Assembly: GCA_016779585.1 (NCBI GenBank)
Contig: JADHNI010000023.1
Coordinates: forward strand, 1-48,916
Direction: 5' to 3'
Length of the DNA: 48,916 nt
DNA from: Pseudomonadales bacterium
Lineage (GTDB): Bacteria > Pseudomonadota > Gammaproteobacteria > Pseudomonadales > Azotimanducaceae
The stretch's first letter is position 1. The number at the start of each line of letters is the position of its first letter. A model generated the notes under the pieces. The model saw only the letters and a program-made list of their open reading frames with translations, was not told the origin of the DNA and did not search any database. Both the position numbers and the translations under genes were made by a program. Positions 7,899-16,297 of the stretch are shown here, in pieces.

Positions 7899-9257
7899 AT
7901 GGCCAAATCCAAAACAGTTTATGTCTGCAATGACTGCGGCGCAGAGTATGCGAAGTGGCAGGGACAATGTAATGAGTGCAAAGCCTGGAATACGCTGACC
8001 AGCTTATCCGTGGATACGGGTTCTGCGCAGCGCGCCGGATATTCAGGACAGCTGGAACCGCCCAGGAAACTGAGTGAAGTTTCTGCGGAAGAGTTGCCGA
8101 GAATCGAGACCGGCATTGGCGAACTCGACCGGGTACTGGGCGGTGGTCTTGTGCAGGGCTCTGTTATCCTGATCAGTGGTAACCCGGGAGCCGGTAAAAG
8201 CACGTTGCTCGTGCAGGTGATGTGCCAGCTCGCGGCCAAATACAGAGCGCTTTATGTCACCGGTGAAGAAAGCCTGTCACAGGTCGCCATGCGCGCGCGT
8301 CGCCTGGGCCTGCCCATGGATGATCTTGAGATCATGTCGGAAACCAGCTGTGAACGGTTAATTGCTCAATGGAACGATATGAAACCGGATCTTGTAGTGG
8401 TTGATTCCATACAGGTGATGCATACATCGCTGAATGAATCGTCTCCTGGTGGTGTTGCCCAGGTCAGGGAGTCTGCAGCCCAGTTAATCCGTCAGGCGAA
8501 GACCACAGGTACGGTGCTTTTTCTTGTCGGGCATGTCACAAAGGAAGGTTCGCTCGCAGGGCCACGTATTCTTGAACACATGATCGATACATTTGTGATG
8601 CTGGATGGCGACGGAGATTCAAGGTTCCGGACTCTTCGTAGTGCCAAGAACCGCTTCGGTGCCATTAATGAACTGGGTGTCTTTGCCATGACGGATAAAG
8701 GTATGCAGGAAGTAAGTAATCCTTCTGCGATTTTCCTGTCCAAGTCCGTTGAGCCAACTTCCGGCAGTATCGTCATGGTGGTCTGGGAAGGCACACGACC
8801 GCTGCTTCTTGAAGCCCAGGCGCTGGTTGATTCCAGCGCGCTGGGTAATCCACGCCGGGTGGCCGTGGGCTTTGAACACAACCGGCTGTCGATGCTGCTG
8901 GCAATCCTGCACCGACATGGTGGTATGCAGGTGGGTGATCAGGATGTGTTTGTCAATGCGGTCGGTGGTATACGTGTCGAGGAAACCAGCAGTGACCTGG
9001 CGCTGATACTCGCCGTGGTGTCTTCTTTCCGTGATCGACCCCTGCCACCAGACCTGGTGTGTTTTGGCGAAGTGGGTTTGTCGGGAGAAATCCGGCCCGT
9101 GCCTAACGGACAGGAACGTTTAAGGGAAGCGACGAAACACGGATTCAGGTACGCCATTGTTCCGGAGGGCAATAAGCCCAAGCAGGTTATTGATGGCATC
9201 AAGGTGATTGCTGTGCGCAAGCTCAGCGAAGCGCTCGGTGCTATGAATAACTTCTAG
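7899..9257 (+). CDS. radA: DNA repair protein RadA
   Basis: RecA-like ATPase that processes branched recombination intermediates and promotes branch migration. The N-terminal zinc finger has Cys10, Cys13, Cys24 and Cys27. Walker A is GNPGAGKST (94-102), and the RadA-specific KNRFG motif follows in TLRSAKNRFGAINELGVF (near 250). The C-terminal third is Lon-protease-like (GGIRVEETSSDLALILAVVS and GEVGLSGEIRPV) and lacks proteolytic function in this family. At 452 residues it is standard. It follows alr by 20 bp and is convergent with ettA. Confidence 0.97.
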   Translation: MAKSKTVYVCNDCGAEYAKWQGQCNECKAWNTLTSLSVDTGSAQRAGYSGQLEPPRKLSEVSAEELPRIETGIGELDRVLGGGLVQGSVILISGNPGAGKSTLLVQVMCQLAAKYRALYVTGEESLSQVAMRARRLGLPMDDLEIMSETSCERLIAQWNDMKPDLVVVDSIQVMHTSLNESSPGGVAQVRESAAQLIRQAKTTGTVLFLVGHVTKEGSLAGPRILEHMIDTFVMLDGDGDSRFRTLRSAKNRFGAINELGVFAMTDKGMQEVSNPSAIFLSKSVEPTSGSIVMVVWEGTRPLLLEAQALVDSSALGNPRRVAVGFEHNRLSMLLAILHRHGGMQVGDQDVFVNAVGGIRVEETSSDLALILAVVSSFRDRPLPPDLVCFGEVGLSGEIRPVPNGQERLREATKHGFRYAIVPEGNKPKQVIDGIKVIAVRKLSEALGAMNNF

Positions 9258-9266
9258 CACACGGCG

Positions 9267-9281
9267 AAACCCCCGGGGTTT
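9267..9281. terminator. Possible weak bidirectional terminator between radA and ettA
   Basis: AAACCC-CCG-GGGTTT forms a 6-bp perfect hairpin between the convergent radA and ettA stops. A second AT-rich hairpin, AAATTCT-N6-AGAATTT, follows at about 9296-9315. Neither has a clear uridine run in either direction, so a classical intrinsic terminator is not shown. The convergent position is the main support. Confidence 0.35.
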
Positions 9282-9313
9282 AAACCTCCTCGACAAAATT
9301 CTGCCAGAAGAAT

Positions 9314-10984
9314 TTAGCCAAGCTTCTTGTACTTAACGCGGGTGGGCACAATTTCCTTTGTGCCGAGTCGCTTCATGCGATCTTCTTCGTATTCTGAGAA
9401 GTTACCGGGGAAGAACTCGACATGGCTATCGCCTTCAAAGGCGAGGATGTGTGTTGCCAGGCGATCCAGGAACCAGCGGTCGTGGGAGATAATCATCATG
9501 CTGCCCGGGAAGGTTTCAATGGCACCTTCCAGGGCTCGCAATGTTTCCACATCGAGGTCGTTTGTTGGCTCGTCAAGCAACAGGAAGTTGGCTCCTTTCT
9601 TCAGAAGCTTCGCCAGGTGAACCCGGTTACGTTCACCACCGGAGAGGTCTTTCACATACTTCTGCTGGTCTGCTCCCTTGAAGTTGAATCGGCTGACGTA
9701 GCCACGGGACTGGGTTTCGTATTTACCGATCTGGATGATCTCGTTGCCTTCCGAGATCTCTTCCCAGACTGTCTTGTCACCCTCAAGTGCGTCCCGCGAT
9801 TGGTCCACGTAACCCAGGGTGACTGTTTCACCGAGGCGTATGGTGCCGGAATCGGGTTCCTCCATTCCAGCAATCATGCGGAACAACGTTGATTTACCGG
9901 CGCCGTTACCCCCGATGATGCCGATAATTGCACCTTTGGGCACAGAAAAGCTCAGGTTCTCGATCAGGACGGTATCACCGAACTTTTTGGTCACGCCCTC
10001 AACCTCCAGGACGGTATCACCAAGCCTGGGACCCGGCGGAATATACAGTTCCTGTGTCTCGTTCCTTGTCTGGAATTCCTGCGAATTCAGTTCTTCGAAG
10101 CGAGCAAGTCGAGCCTTGCTTTTCGCCTGTCGCGCCTTCGGTTGTGTCCTGACCCATTCAAGTTCTGATTTGATGGATTTCTGTCGGGCAGCTTCACGGC
10201 TTTCTTCCACCTGCAGTCGCTTTTCCTTGGCATCCAGCCAGTCGCTGTAATTGCCCTCGTAGGGGATACCGTAGCCGCGGTCCAGTTCGAGGATCCATCC
10301 GGCAGCGTTGTCGAGGAAGTAGCGATCGTGGGTAATGGCCACCACGGTGCCGGGAAATTCCTTCAGGAAGCGTTCCAGCCAGGCAATACTTTCAGCATCG
10401 AGATGGTTGGTTGGTTCGTCCAGAAGCAGCATGTCCGGGTTAGACATGAGCAGGCGGCAAAGCGCAACACGGCGTTTCTCGCCTCCGGACAGGTGTTCAA
10501 CACTGGCGTCCCAGGCAGGCAGGCGCAGGGCATCGCTGGCGATCTCCATTTTGCGATCCAGGTCCCAGCCATCCATGGCGTCGATTTTCAGCTGCAACTC
10601 ACCCTGGCGATCCAGCAGTTCTGCCATCTCGTCGTCTGACATGGGTTCCGCAAACTTGTCGCTGATGGCGTTGAACTCTTTCAGCAATTCGGTGATTTCA
10701 CCCAGGCCGTCCTCAATATTGCCGCGAACATCTTTGGCAGGGTCCAGTTCCGGTTCCTGAGGCAGGTAGCCGACTTTCAGTTCCGGCTGCGGTCGTGCTT
10801 CGCCAAGAAACTCTGTATCAACACCCGCCATAATCCTGAGCAGGGTGGATTTTCCTGCGCCGTTCAATCCAAGGACGCCGATCTTGGCCCCGGGGAAAAA
10901 CGACAGGGAGATGTCTTTCAGAATGGTACGGTTGGGAGGAATGACCTTGCCAACCTGGGACATGGTGTAAACGTATTGCGCCAT
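9314..10984 (-). CDS. ettA: Energy-dependent translational throttle protein EttA (ABC-F)
   Basis: Cytosolic ABC-F ATPase that binds the ribosomal E site and gates entry of the 70S initiation complex into elongation according to the ATP/ADP ratio. Two ABC domains are present. The first has Walker A GLNGAGKS (39-46) and signature LSGGEKRR; the second has GGNGAGKST (about 358) and LSGGERNR. There are no membrane spans. The arm and inter-domain linker (KRLQVEESREAARQKSIKSE) are of EttA type, and 556 residues matches E. coli EttA (555). It is divergent from nrdR with a 109-bp gap. Confidence 0.95.
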   Translation of the reverse strand: MAQYVYTMSQVGKVIPPNRTILKDISLSFFPGAKIGVLGLNGAGKSTLLRIMAGVDTEFLGEARPQPELKVGYLPQEPELDPAKDVRGNIEDGLGEITELLKEFNAISDKFAEPMSDDEMAELLDRQGELQLKIDAMDGWDLDRKMEIASDALRLPAWDASVEHLSGGEKRRVALCRLLMSNPDMLLLDEPTNHLDAESIAWLERFLKEFPGTVVAITHDRYFLDNAAGWILELDRGYGIPYEGNYSDWLDAKEKRLQVEESREAARQKSIKSELEWVRTQPKARQAKSKARLARFEELNSQEFQTRNETQELYIPPGPRLGDTVLEVEGVTKKFGDTVLIENLSFSVPKGAIIGIIGGNGAGKSTLFRMIAGMEEPDSGTIRLGETVTLGYVDQSRDALEGDKTVWEEISEGNEIIQIGKYETQSRGYVSRFNFKGADQQKYVKDLSGGERNRVHLAKLLKKGANFLLLDEPTNDLDVETLRALEGAIETFPGSMMIISHDRWFLDRLATHILAFEGDSHVEFFPGNFSEYEEDRMKRLGTKEIVPTRVKYKKLG

Positions 10985-11093
10985 AGTTAATCAGCTGAAA
11001 AATTGAGCGGCCTATTCTACTAGAAGGACGTGTCCACTGGGCAGGTGAAAAATGCAGTAAAATGGGTGTTTTCGCCAAATCCAGAAGTGTCCC

Positions 11094-11564
11094 GTGCATT
11101 GTCCTTTCTGTACTTTCAGTGAAACCAAAGTGATTGACTCCCGACTGGTCGGCGAGGGTAACCAGGTGCGTCGTCGCCGTGAGTGCCAGGACTGTGGTGA
11201 ACGTTTTACGACCTTTGAATCAGCAGAACTGGTCTTACCGAGGGTCATCAAGAGCAACGGATCCAGGCAGCCATTTGATGAAGAGAAACTGCGCAGCGGT
11301 CTGCTTCGTGCGCTAGAGAAACGCCCCGTTGAACTCGAACAGATGGAAGCCGCGATCGACAGAATCAAGTACCGGCTTCGTGCAGGGGGTGAACGTGAAG
11401 TTCATACCCGCGAGGTGGGTGAACTGGTCATGGACGAACTGCGCGAACTCGATGATGTGGCCTATGTGCGTTTTGCGTCTGTTTACCGGAGTTTCCAGGA
11501 CGTAAACGAGTTCCAGCGAGAAATCGAGGCCATGGACAAGCATCGTGCTGAAAAGGACGAGTGA
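11094..11564 (+). CDS. nrdR: Transcriptional repressor NrdR
   Basis: Nucleotide-sensing repressor of ribonucleotide reductase genes. The N-terminal zinc ribbon uses Cys3, Cys6, Cys31 and Cys34 (HCPFC ... ECQDCGERF), and the rest is an ATP-cone domain (about 49-139; [20 protein letters not shown]). Start is GTG, since this gives the invariant M-x-C-P-x-C beginning. At 156 residues it is normal. Its stop overlaps the start of ribD, a linkage well known in proteobacteria. No ribonucleotide reductase gene lies in the window. Confidence 0.96.
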   Translation: MHCPFCTFSETKVIDSRLVGEGNQVRRRRECQDCGERFTTFESAELVLPRVIKSNGSRQPFDEEKLRSGLLRALEKRPVELEQMEAAIDRIKYRLRAGGEREVHTREVGELVMDELRELDDVAYVRFASVYRSFQDVNEFQREIEAMDKHRAEKDE

Positions 11565-12661
11565 TGGCTGACCTGTCTAATTCTGATGCTACCTACATGG
11601 CTCGAGCTCTTCGGCTGGCAGAGAAGGCGCGCTACCTTTCGCACCCGAATCCTGCCGTGGGATGCGTCCTGGTGAAAAACGAAAAGCTTATTGCCGAAGG
11701 GCATACCCTTGTTGCCGGCCAGGGCCATGCAGAGGCAAATGCACTTGCGTCGGCCGGTGATGCTGCTGCGGGAGCCACTGCTTACGTAACCCTGGAACCC
11801 TGCAGTTTTCATGGCCGCACACCTTCGTGTGCGCATGCGCTGGTTGAAGCAGGTATCAGTCGAGTCGTGGTTGCGACCCTGGATCCCGATGTGCGAAATG
11901 CGGGCGCGGGTATGAGCGTACTGGAAAAGGCCGGTATTGCTACAACGATTGGTACGCTGGAAGACAGTGCGAAAAAGCTGATCCGGGGGCACATCAAGCG
12001 GCATACAGTACAACGACCTTTCGTACGCCTGAAACTGGCGATGACACTTGACGGTAAAACCGCTCTTGCCAACGGCGAATCGAAATGGATTACCTCAGTG
12101 GCCGCGAGGGCGGATGTCCAGAGGTACCGCGCCATGAGCGCAGCAATTGTTACCGGGGTCCAGACGGTGATCGACGATGATCCGCGCCTGGATGTGCGGG
12201 CGGAGGAGCTTGGTGTGGAACTGGCGGACATTGCCGCTGGTGTTGACCGGCCAGTCTATATCCTGGATTCAAAGTGCCGTCTGCCCAGGCAGGCTGCGTT
12301 GTTATCCAGGGCCTCCACGGTGGTGGTTTCGGGAGAGGGAATGAAAGCAGACCTCACTCTGCCGCTTGTACACGAGCGTGTTGACCTTAATGCGCTACTG
12401 GTTGAATTGGCCATTCGTGAACACAGCGAAGTGCTGTTTGAGTGTGGCGCAACCCTGGCGGGAGCCATGATTTCACAGAAACTGGTGGATGAACTGATTC
12501 TGTATGTTGCACCAAAACTCATGGGGGCGGATGCGCGTTCGCTACTCAATTTCCCAGAAGTTGATAGAATGTGCGACCTTGCTGAGCTGGTGATCAGCGA
12601 TGTCAGGCAGATCGGCCCGGACATTCGTATCACAGCCAGTTTTCTGGAGAAACAAACATGA
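11564..12661 (+). CDS. ribD: Bifunctional riboflavin biosynthesis protein RibD
   Basis: Catalyses steps two and three of riboflavin synthesis: deamination of the pyrimidine and reduction of its ribosyl side chain. The N-terminal deaminase has zinc ligands His55 (in GHAEANA, with catalytic Glu57), Cys80 and Cys89 ([11 protein letters not shown]). The C-terminal reductase begins near [17 protein letters not shown] and includes SKWITS and [16 protein letters not shown] chose the ATG at 11564, which overlaps the nrdR stop by one base; a GTG one codon upstream (11561) is also possible. The gene overlaps ribH by 4 bp (ATGA). Confidence 0.96.
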   Translation: MADLSNSDATYMARALRLAEKARYLSHPNPAVGCVLVKNEKLIAEGHTLVAGQGHAEANALASAGDAAAGATAYVTLEPCSFHGRTPSCAHALVEAGISRVVVATLDPDVRNAGAGMSVLEKAGIATTIGTLEDSAKKLIRGHIKRHTVQRPFVRLKLAMTLDGKTALANGESKWITSVAARADVQRYRAMSAAIVTGVQTVIDDDPRLDVRAEELGVELADIAAGVDRPVYILDSKCRLPRQAALLSRASTVVVSGEGMKADLTLPLVHERVDLNALLVELAIREHSEVLFECGATLAGAMISQKLVDELILYVAPKLMGADARSLLNFPEVDRMCDLAELVISDVRQIGPDIRITASFLEKQT

Positions 12662-13122
12662 AAGTAATTGAAGGCGACTTTTCCGCCAATACGGCCAAGT
12701 TTGCGATCGTGGCTGGTCGCTTCAACAGCACCATCGTTGATGGCCTGGTTGATGGTGCGGTTGATACACTCAGGCGTCATGGCGTGCCTGAAGCCAATAT
12801 CACCATCGTTAAAGTTCCTGGTGCCTATGAACTGCCTCTGGCAGCCAAGGCCGTTGCCAAACGCGGTGACTGTGATGCCATCATTGCGCTGGGTGCTGTG
12901 ATTCGAGGTGGCACACCACATTTCGATTTTGTCGCCGGTGAATGCTCCAGCGGGCTGGCTCGAGTTGGGCTGGATCACGACCTCCCCGTCGCTTTTGGTG
13001 TACTGACGACAGATACCATTGAACAGGCAGTAGAACGCTCCGGCACCAAGGCGGGTAACAAGGGTGTTGATGCTGCGATGGTTGCCCTGGAAATGGTCAG
13101 CCTGCTCAGATCCATTGGATGA
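12658..13122 (+). CDS. ribH: 6,7-dimethyl-8-ribityllumazine synthase
   Basis: Condenses the RibD pathway product with 3,4-dihydroxy-2-butanone 4-phosphate, the penultimate riboflavin step. Visible features are [29 protein letters not shown] (about 53-64), [15 protein letters not shown] with the catalytic His88, and [17 protein letters not shown]. At 154 residues it is standard. It overlaps ribD and nusB by 4 bp each. In many gammaproteobacteria ribE and ribB or ribBA stand between ribD and ribH; here they do not. Confidence 0.97.
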   Translation: MKVIEGDFSANTAKFAIVAGRFNSTIVDGLVDGAVDTLRRHGVPEANITIVKVPGAYELPLAAKAVAKRGDCDAIIALGAVIRGGTPHFDFVAGECSSGLARVGLDHDLPVAFGVLTTDTIEQAVERSGTKAGNKGVDAAMVALEMVSLLRSIG

Positions 13123-13556
13123 ACCCATCAGCTGCTGCAAGAAGCAGAACCAGGCAGTTTCTCGTCCAGGCGCTTTACCAGGCGCAACTTACTGAAGTCG
13201 ATTACGTCGACGTCCTGACGCCCTTCATGAACGATCACAACATGAAGCGTGCTGATCTGGAGTACTTCCGTGAAATTATTCGAGGTATCGGTTCTGAGGA
13301 ACAAGAACTGATTTCATTGATCGAAAGCAAATCTGATAGAAAGTTTGAAGAACTGGATCCGGTAGAGAAAGGTATTCTTCTGATGAGTGCCTTTGAACTT
13401 CGATCGAGAATCGAGGTGCCCTATCGCGTTGTCATCAACGAAGCCATTGAACTTGCGAAATCGTTTGGCGCAACAGACAGCTATCGATATGTAAACACCA
13501 TCCTCGACGGTCTGGCTCGTGAACTGAGAACCCTGGAACAAAATGGCAACCAATGA
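13119..13556 (+). CDS. nusB: Transcription antitermination factor NusB
   Basis: All-helical protein that forms a complex with NusE (S10) on boxA RNA to prevent premature termination in rRNA operons. The sequence shows the family landmarks [17 protein letters not shown] near the N-terminus, [18 protein letters not shown] in the middle and [20 protein letters not shown] followed by [14 protein letters not shown] at the end. At 145 residues it is of typical length. It overlaps ribH by 4 bp upstream and thiL by 14 bp downstream, the classic ribH-nusB-thiL linkage. Confidence 0.96.
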   Translation: MNPSAAARSRTRQFLVQALYQAQLTEVDYVDVLTPFMNDHNMKRADLEYFREIIRGIGSEEQELISLIESKSDRKFEELDPVEKGILLMSAFELRSRIEVPYRVVINEAIELAKSFGATDSYRYVNTILDGLARELRTLEQNGNQ

Positions 13557-14493
13557 ATTCGACATCATCGACAAGTACTTCAAGCGACTTCAAGTTGAAA
13601 GTAATGCTGTTGTCATTGGTCCCGGTGATGATTGTGCCGTTCTGTCGGTCCCGGCCGGGGAAGAGCTTTGTGTTTCAACCGACACACTGATCGAGGGTGT
13701 TCACTTTCCGAACGGCGCGCCAGCTGAAGTAGCCGTTTCCCGAACCATGGCGGCCAACCTGAGTGATCTCGCTGGTATGGGTGCCTCACCTTTCTCATTC
13801 GTGCTCGCCATTACCATGCCTTCTGCGAACGAGGACTGGCTTGAAGCCTGTTCTGAAGAACTGGCCAGGAACATTCAGCAGTACGGCATTCCCCTGGTGG
13901 GTGGTAACCTTGCCCGGGGTCAGCTGTCGCTGACGGTTACAGTGATGGGAACGGTACCGGCGGGTTGCGCGGTACCAAGGGCAGGTGCCGCTCCCGGTGA
14001 GGAAATATATGTGACCGGGTGCCTGGGTGATGCAGCCAAGGGACTTGAACTGATGCGCAGTGGGCAACAGGATGGATACCTGGTTAACAGGTACTGTAGA
14101 CCGACCCCTCGAATCGAGGCAGGTATTGCCCTGCGCGGGGTTGCCTCGGCCATGATCGATATTTCTGATGGGCTCATGTCGGAAATTGGGCACATCTGTG
14201 AATTCCGTGGTTATGGCGCCGAGATCATGACAGACGCCATTCCCTTGTCTGATGAGTTAGTGAATGCTGCCGGTGAAGACAGTGCCACACGCCTGGCGCT
14301 GTTTGCCGGTGATGACTACGAACTCTGTTTCACCGCACCATCCGACAAAAGCGATGAAATAGAGCAGCTTGCTGAATCCCTGGGCCTTCCCATGTCACGG
14401 GTTGGGATCATCATCGACGAACCCGGCATCAATGCCCGTCGTCCGGATGGCACCTCGATGCCCTATGGCGGAACCGGCTACCAGCACTTCTGA
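13543..14493 (+). CDS. thiL: Thiamine-monophosphate kinase
   Basis: Phosphorylates thiamine monophosphate to the active cofactor thiamine diphosphate, which Dxs and the ThDP enzyme in this window need. AIRS-like fold with the N-terminal Mg/ATP motif IGPGDDCAVL (about 25-34), STDTLIEGVHF, SDLAGMGA and the C-terminal MIDISDGLMSEIGHI and FAGDDYELCF segments. At 316 residues it is the usual size. It overlaps nusB by 14 bp and stops 10 bp before the best pgpA start. Confidence 0.96.
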   Translation: MATNEFDIIDKYFKRLQVESNAVVIGPGDDCAVLSVPAGEELCVSTDTLIEGVHFPNGAPAEVAVSRTMAANLSDLAGMGASPFSFVLAITMPSANEDWLEACSEELARNIQQYGIPLVGGNLARGQLSLTVTVMGTVPAGCAVPRAGAAPGEEIYVTGCLGDAAKGLELMRSGQQDGYLVNRYCRPTPRIEAGIALRGVASAMIDISDGLMSEIGHICEFRGYGAEIMTDAIPLSDELVNAAGEDSATRLALFAGDDYELCFTAPSDKSDEIEQLAESLGLPMSRVGIIIDEPGINARRPDGTSMPYGGTGYQHF

Positions 14494-14503
14494 TGTTTAT
14501 GTG

Positions 14504-14989
14504 ATGGTCAGGGAAAAAGTTTTCTCCCGTCCGGATTATTTCCTGGCTTTCGGCCTCGGCAGTGGTCTGTCTCCAAAAGCACCAGGCACCGCGGGTTCGA
14601 TTGTCGGCCTGCTGCTCTTCACGCCGGTATTGTTTTTACCCATCTACGTGCAACTGTCTATTGTAATAGCCTGTTTTGTATTTGGTTGTTGGTTGTGTGA
14701 TCGGGTTGCAGAGGATATGTCAGTGAAAGATCCGGTTGGGATTGTCTGGGATGAATTTGTTGGCATGTGGATCGCAATGCTGTGGTTACCGAATTGGTAC
14801 TGGCTGGTTTTGGCGTTTGTCCTGTTTCGTATCTTCGATATCCTTAAACCCTGGCCTGTTTCCCTTGCTGATAAATCCCTCAGTGGTGGGCTAGGTATCA
14901 TGGTTGATGATGTGTTGGCCGGTGTTTATGCACTTGCGGTTCTGCAGGCGATTGCCTGGACTATCGGGCGGGGTATAGTGGCGATATGA
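14504..14989 (+). CDS. pgpA: Phosphatidylglycerophosphatase A
   Basis: Integral inner-membrane phosphatase that makes phosphatidylglycerol from its 3-phosphate. Conserved features are GLGSGLSPKAPGTAGS, the segment VKDPVGIVWDEFVGMWIAM and ILKPWPVSLADKSLSGGLGIM with the DDVLAG motif near the end. Several membrane spans are obvious (for example LLLFTPVLFLPIYVQLSIVI). The open frame extends far into thiL, but homology begins only near MVREKVFSRPDYF; I therefore place the start at ATG 14504 (GTG 14501 is the alternative), which gives 161 residues, close to the family norm. It overlaps the next gene by 4 bp. Confidence 0.93.
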   Translation: MVREKVFSRPDYFLAFGLGSGLSPKAPGTAGSIVGLLLFTPVLFLPIYVQLSIVIACFVFGCWLCDRVAEDMSVKDPVGIVWDEFVGMWIAMLWLPNWYWLVLAFVLFRIFDILKPWPVSLADKSLSGGLGIMVDDVLAGVYALAVLQAIAWTIGRGIVAI

Positions 14990-15627
14990 GAGGCTCTGCC
15001 CTAACCCTGTTGTTCCTGGTGATGTTGTTTGCGCAACCTTCTATTGCGGTCAATATTGAGGTGAAGGGACTCTTTGGTGGCGCTGCCGTTCTTGTTATTG
15101 ATGGTCGCGAGCAGCTGGTTAAACAGGGTCAGACCACAGCAGAGGGGGTCCTTCTTGTCGAGGCTGACGCCAGCAAAGCAGTGGTCAATGTCGCAGGAGC
15201 AACAAGGACCTTGTATCTCAGTGACCGCATTGATTCCAACTTCAGTGAACCCAGGAGCGTACAGGTTCATATCAACATGAGCCCTGACCGACAGTACCTG
15301 ACTACCGGTTCAGTGAATGGGCGACCGATCCGTTTCCTGGTCGACACGGGCGCTAACGTAGTTGCCCTAAATTCTGCTATGGCGAAGTCGTTAGGCATCG
15401 AACACATCAAGAGCAGAGTGACCAACGTCACCACGGCCAGCGATGTTCGGACCGCGCGAGCGGTTGTATTGCGCGAGGTTCAGGTTGGCGAAATTGTTGT
15501 AAACAATGTGCATGCAGTAGTGATGGATGGACCACAACCTGCCACCGCGTTACTTGGTATGTCCTTCCTTCAGCACGTTGATATCTCTGAAAATAACGGT
15601 TTGCTGGTCCTCAGCAGCAAGTTTTGA
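14986..15627 (+). CDS. Secreted retropepsin-like aspartic protease (clan AA)
   Basis: A 213-residue protein with a probable signal peptide (about 1-21, LTLLFLVMLFAQPSIA). The C-terminal half contains a retroviral-type aspartic protease motif, FLVDTGANVVALNS (Asp120-Thr-Gly), and ends with the family feature ATALLGMSFLQHVDI. It resembles the TIGR02281-type clan AA proteases of gammaproteobacteria, which have one DTG per chain and are expected to dimerise. It overlaps pgpA by 4 bp, so it is the last member of the nrdR-rib-nusB-thiL-pgpA unit. The substrate is unknown; export to the periplasm is inferred from the signal peptide. Confidence 0.85.
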   Translation: MRGSALTLLFLVMLFAQPSIAVNIEVKGLFGGAAVLVIDGREQLVKQGQTTAEGVLLVEADASKAVVNVAGATRTLYLSDRIDSNFSEPRSVQVHINMSPDRQYLTTGSVNGRPIRFLVDTGANVVALNSAMAKSLGIEHIKSRVTNVTTASDVRTARAVVLREVQVGEIVVNNVHAVVMDGPQPATALLGMSFLQHVDISENNGLLVLSSKF

Positions 15628-15632
15628 ATGGC

Positions 15633-15660
15633 TTGCTATTAGGGAAGCCGGTGCTACACT
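15633..15660 (+). promoter_or_regulatory. Candidate sigma70 promoter of ribA
   Basis: TTGCTA (15633-15638), 16-bp spacer, TACACT (15655-15660), followed by AGCTGCCC. The predicted leader is short (about 25 nt) and contains the ribosome binding site CGGAGG. Each hexamer matches consensus at four of six positions. Confidence 0.5.
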
Positions 15661-15691
15661 AGCTGCCCTCTTTTAGTGCTCGGAGGCACGC

Positions 15692-16297
15692 TTGCCCGCT
15701 ACTTTTGTTGCATCCTGTCGACTACCCACGCAGTTTGGGGAGTTCATGATGCACGGGTTTGAGGATTCCGAGACGGGGCAGGAGCATGTCGCCCTGGTCT
15801 GCGGAGACCCCGACACCGAGGATGCGGTGCTTTGCCGTGTGCACTCAGAGTGTCTTACCGGTGATTGTATGTTCAGTATGAGGTGTGACTGTGGTCCCCA
15901 GCTTCAGCATGCCATGAAAACCATTGCCGAGAACGGTAACGGTATTATTCTGTACCTCAGGCAGGAAGGTCGCGGAATTGGATTGATCAACAAGATTCGA
16001 GCCTACGAACTCCAGGACAAGGGAGCAGATACTGTCGAGGCGAATGAAAGACTCGGCTTTGATGCTGACCTGCGTGACTACACGATCACCAAGTCCATGT
16101 TCCAGCACTTCAGGATCAAGAAAGTCAGGTTGATGACTAACAATCCGCTAAAGGTGCAAGCCCTGACAAAACTTGGAATCGAAATTCTTGAGCGGCTGCC
16201 TATCCAGACTGGGCAGAATGACCACAACGCCCGATATCTCGCGACCAAAGCAGGCAAGCTTGGTCACTTGTTCAGTGAGCGTGACCAGAAGAGCTAG
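15692..16297 (+). CDS. ribA: GTP cyclohydrolase II
   Basis: First committed step of riboflavin synthesis: opens GTP to the pyrimidine substrate of RibD. The zinc site is visible as SECLTGD ... MRCDCGPQL (three cysteines), followed by the substrate-binding motif [14 protein letters not shown] and the C-terminal [16 protein letters not shown]. At 201 residues it is a stand-alone RibA, not fused to RibB. Start is TTG after a good CGGAGG site; it keeps the usual [12 protein letters not shown] beginning. The neighbour dxs is convergent and overlaps by 4 bp. Confidence 0.95.
   Translation: MPATFVASCRLPTQFGEFMMHGFEDSETGQEHVALVCGDPDTEDAVLCRVHSECLTGDCMFSMRCDCGPQLQHAMKTIAENGNGIILYLRQEGRGIGLINKIRAYELQDKGADTVEANERLGFDADLRDYTITKSMFQHFRIKKVRLMTNNPLKVQALTKLGIEILERLPIQTGQNDHNARYLATKAGKLGHLFSERDQKS

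Noticed and set aside
12256..13140. Minus-strand open frame of 294 codons opposite ribD and ribH
   Set aside because: It spans two well-supported overlapping genes on the other strand and shows no domain or ribosome binding site.
14369..14503. N-terminal extension of pgpA inside thiL
   Set aside because: The extra 45 codons are the out-of-frame shadow of thiL; PgpA similarity begins at about 14504.
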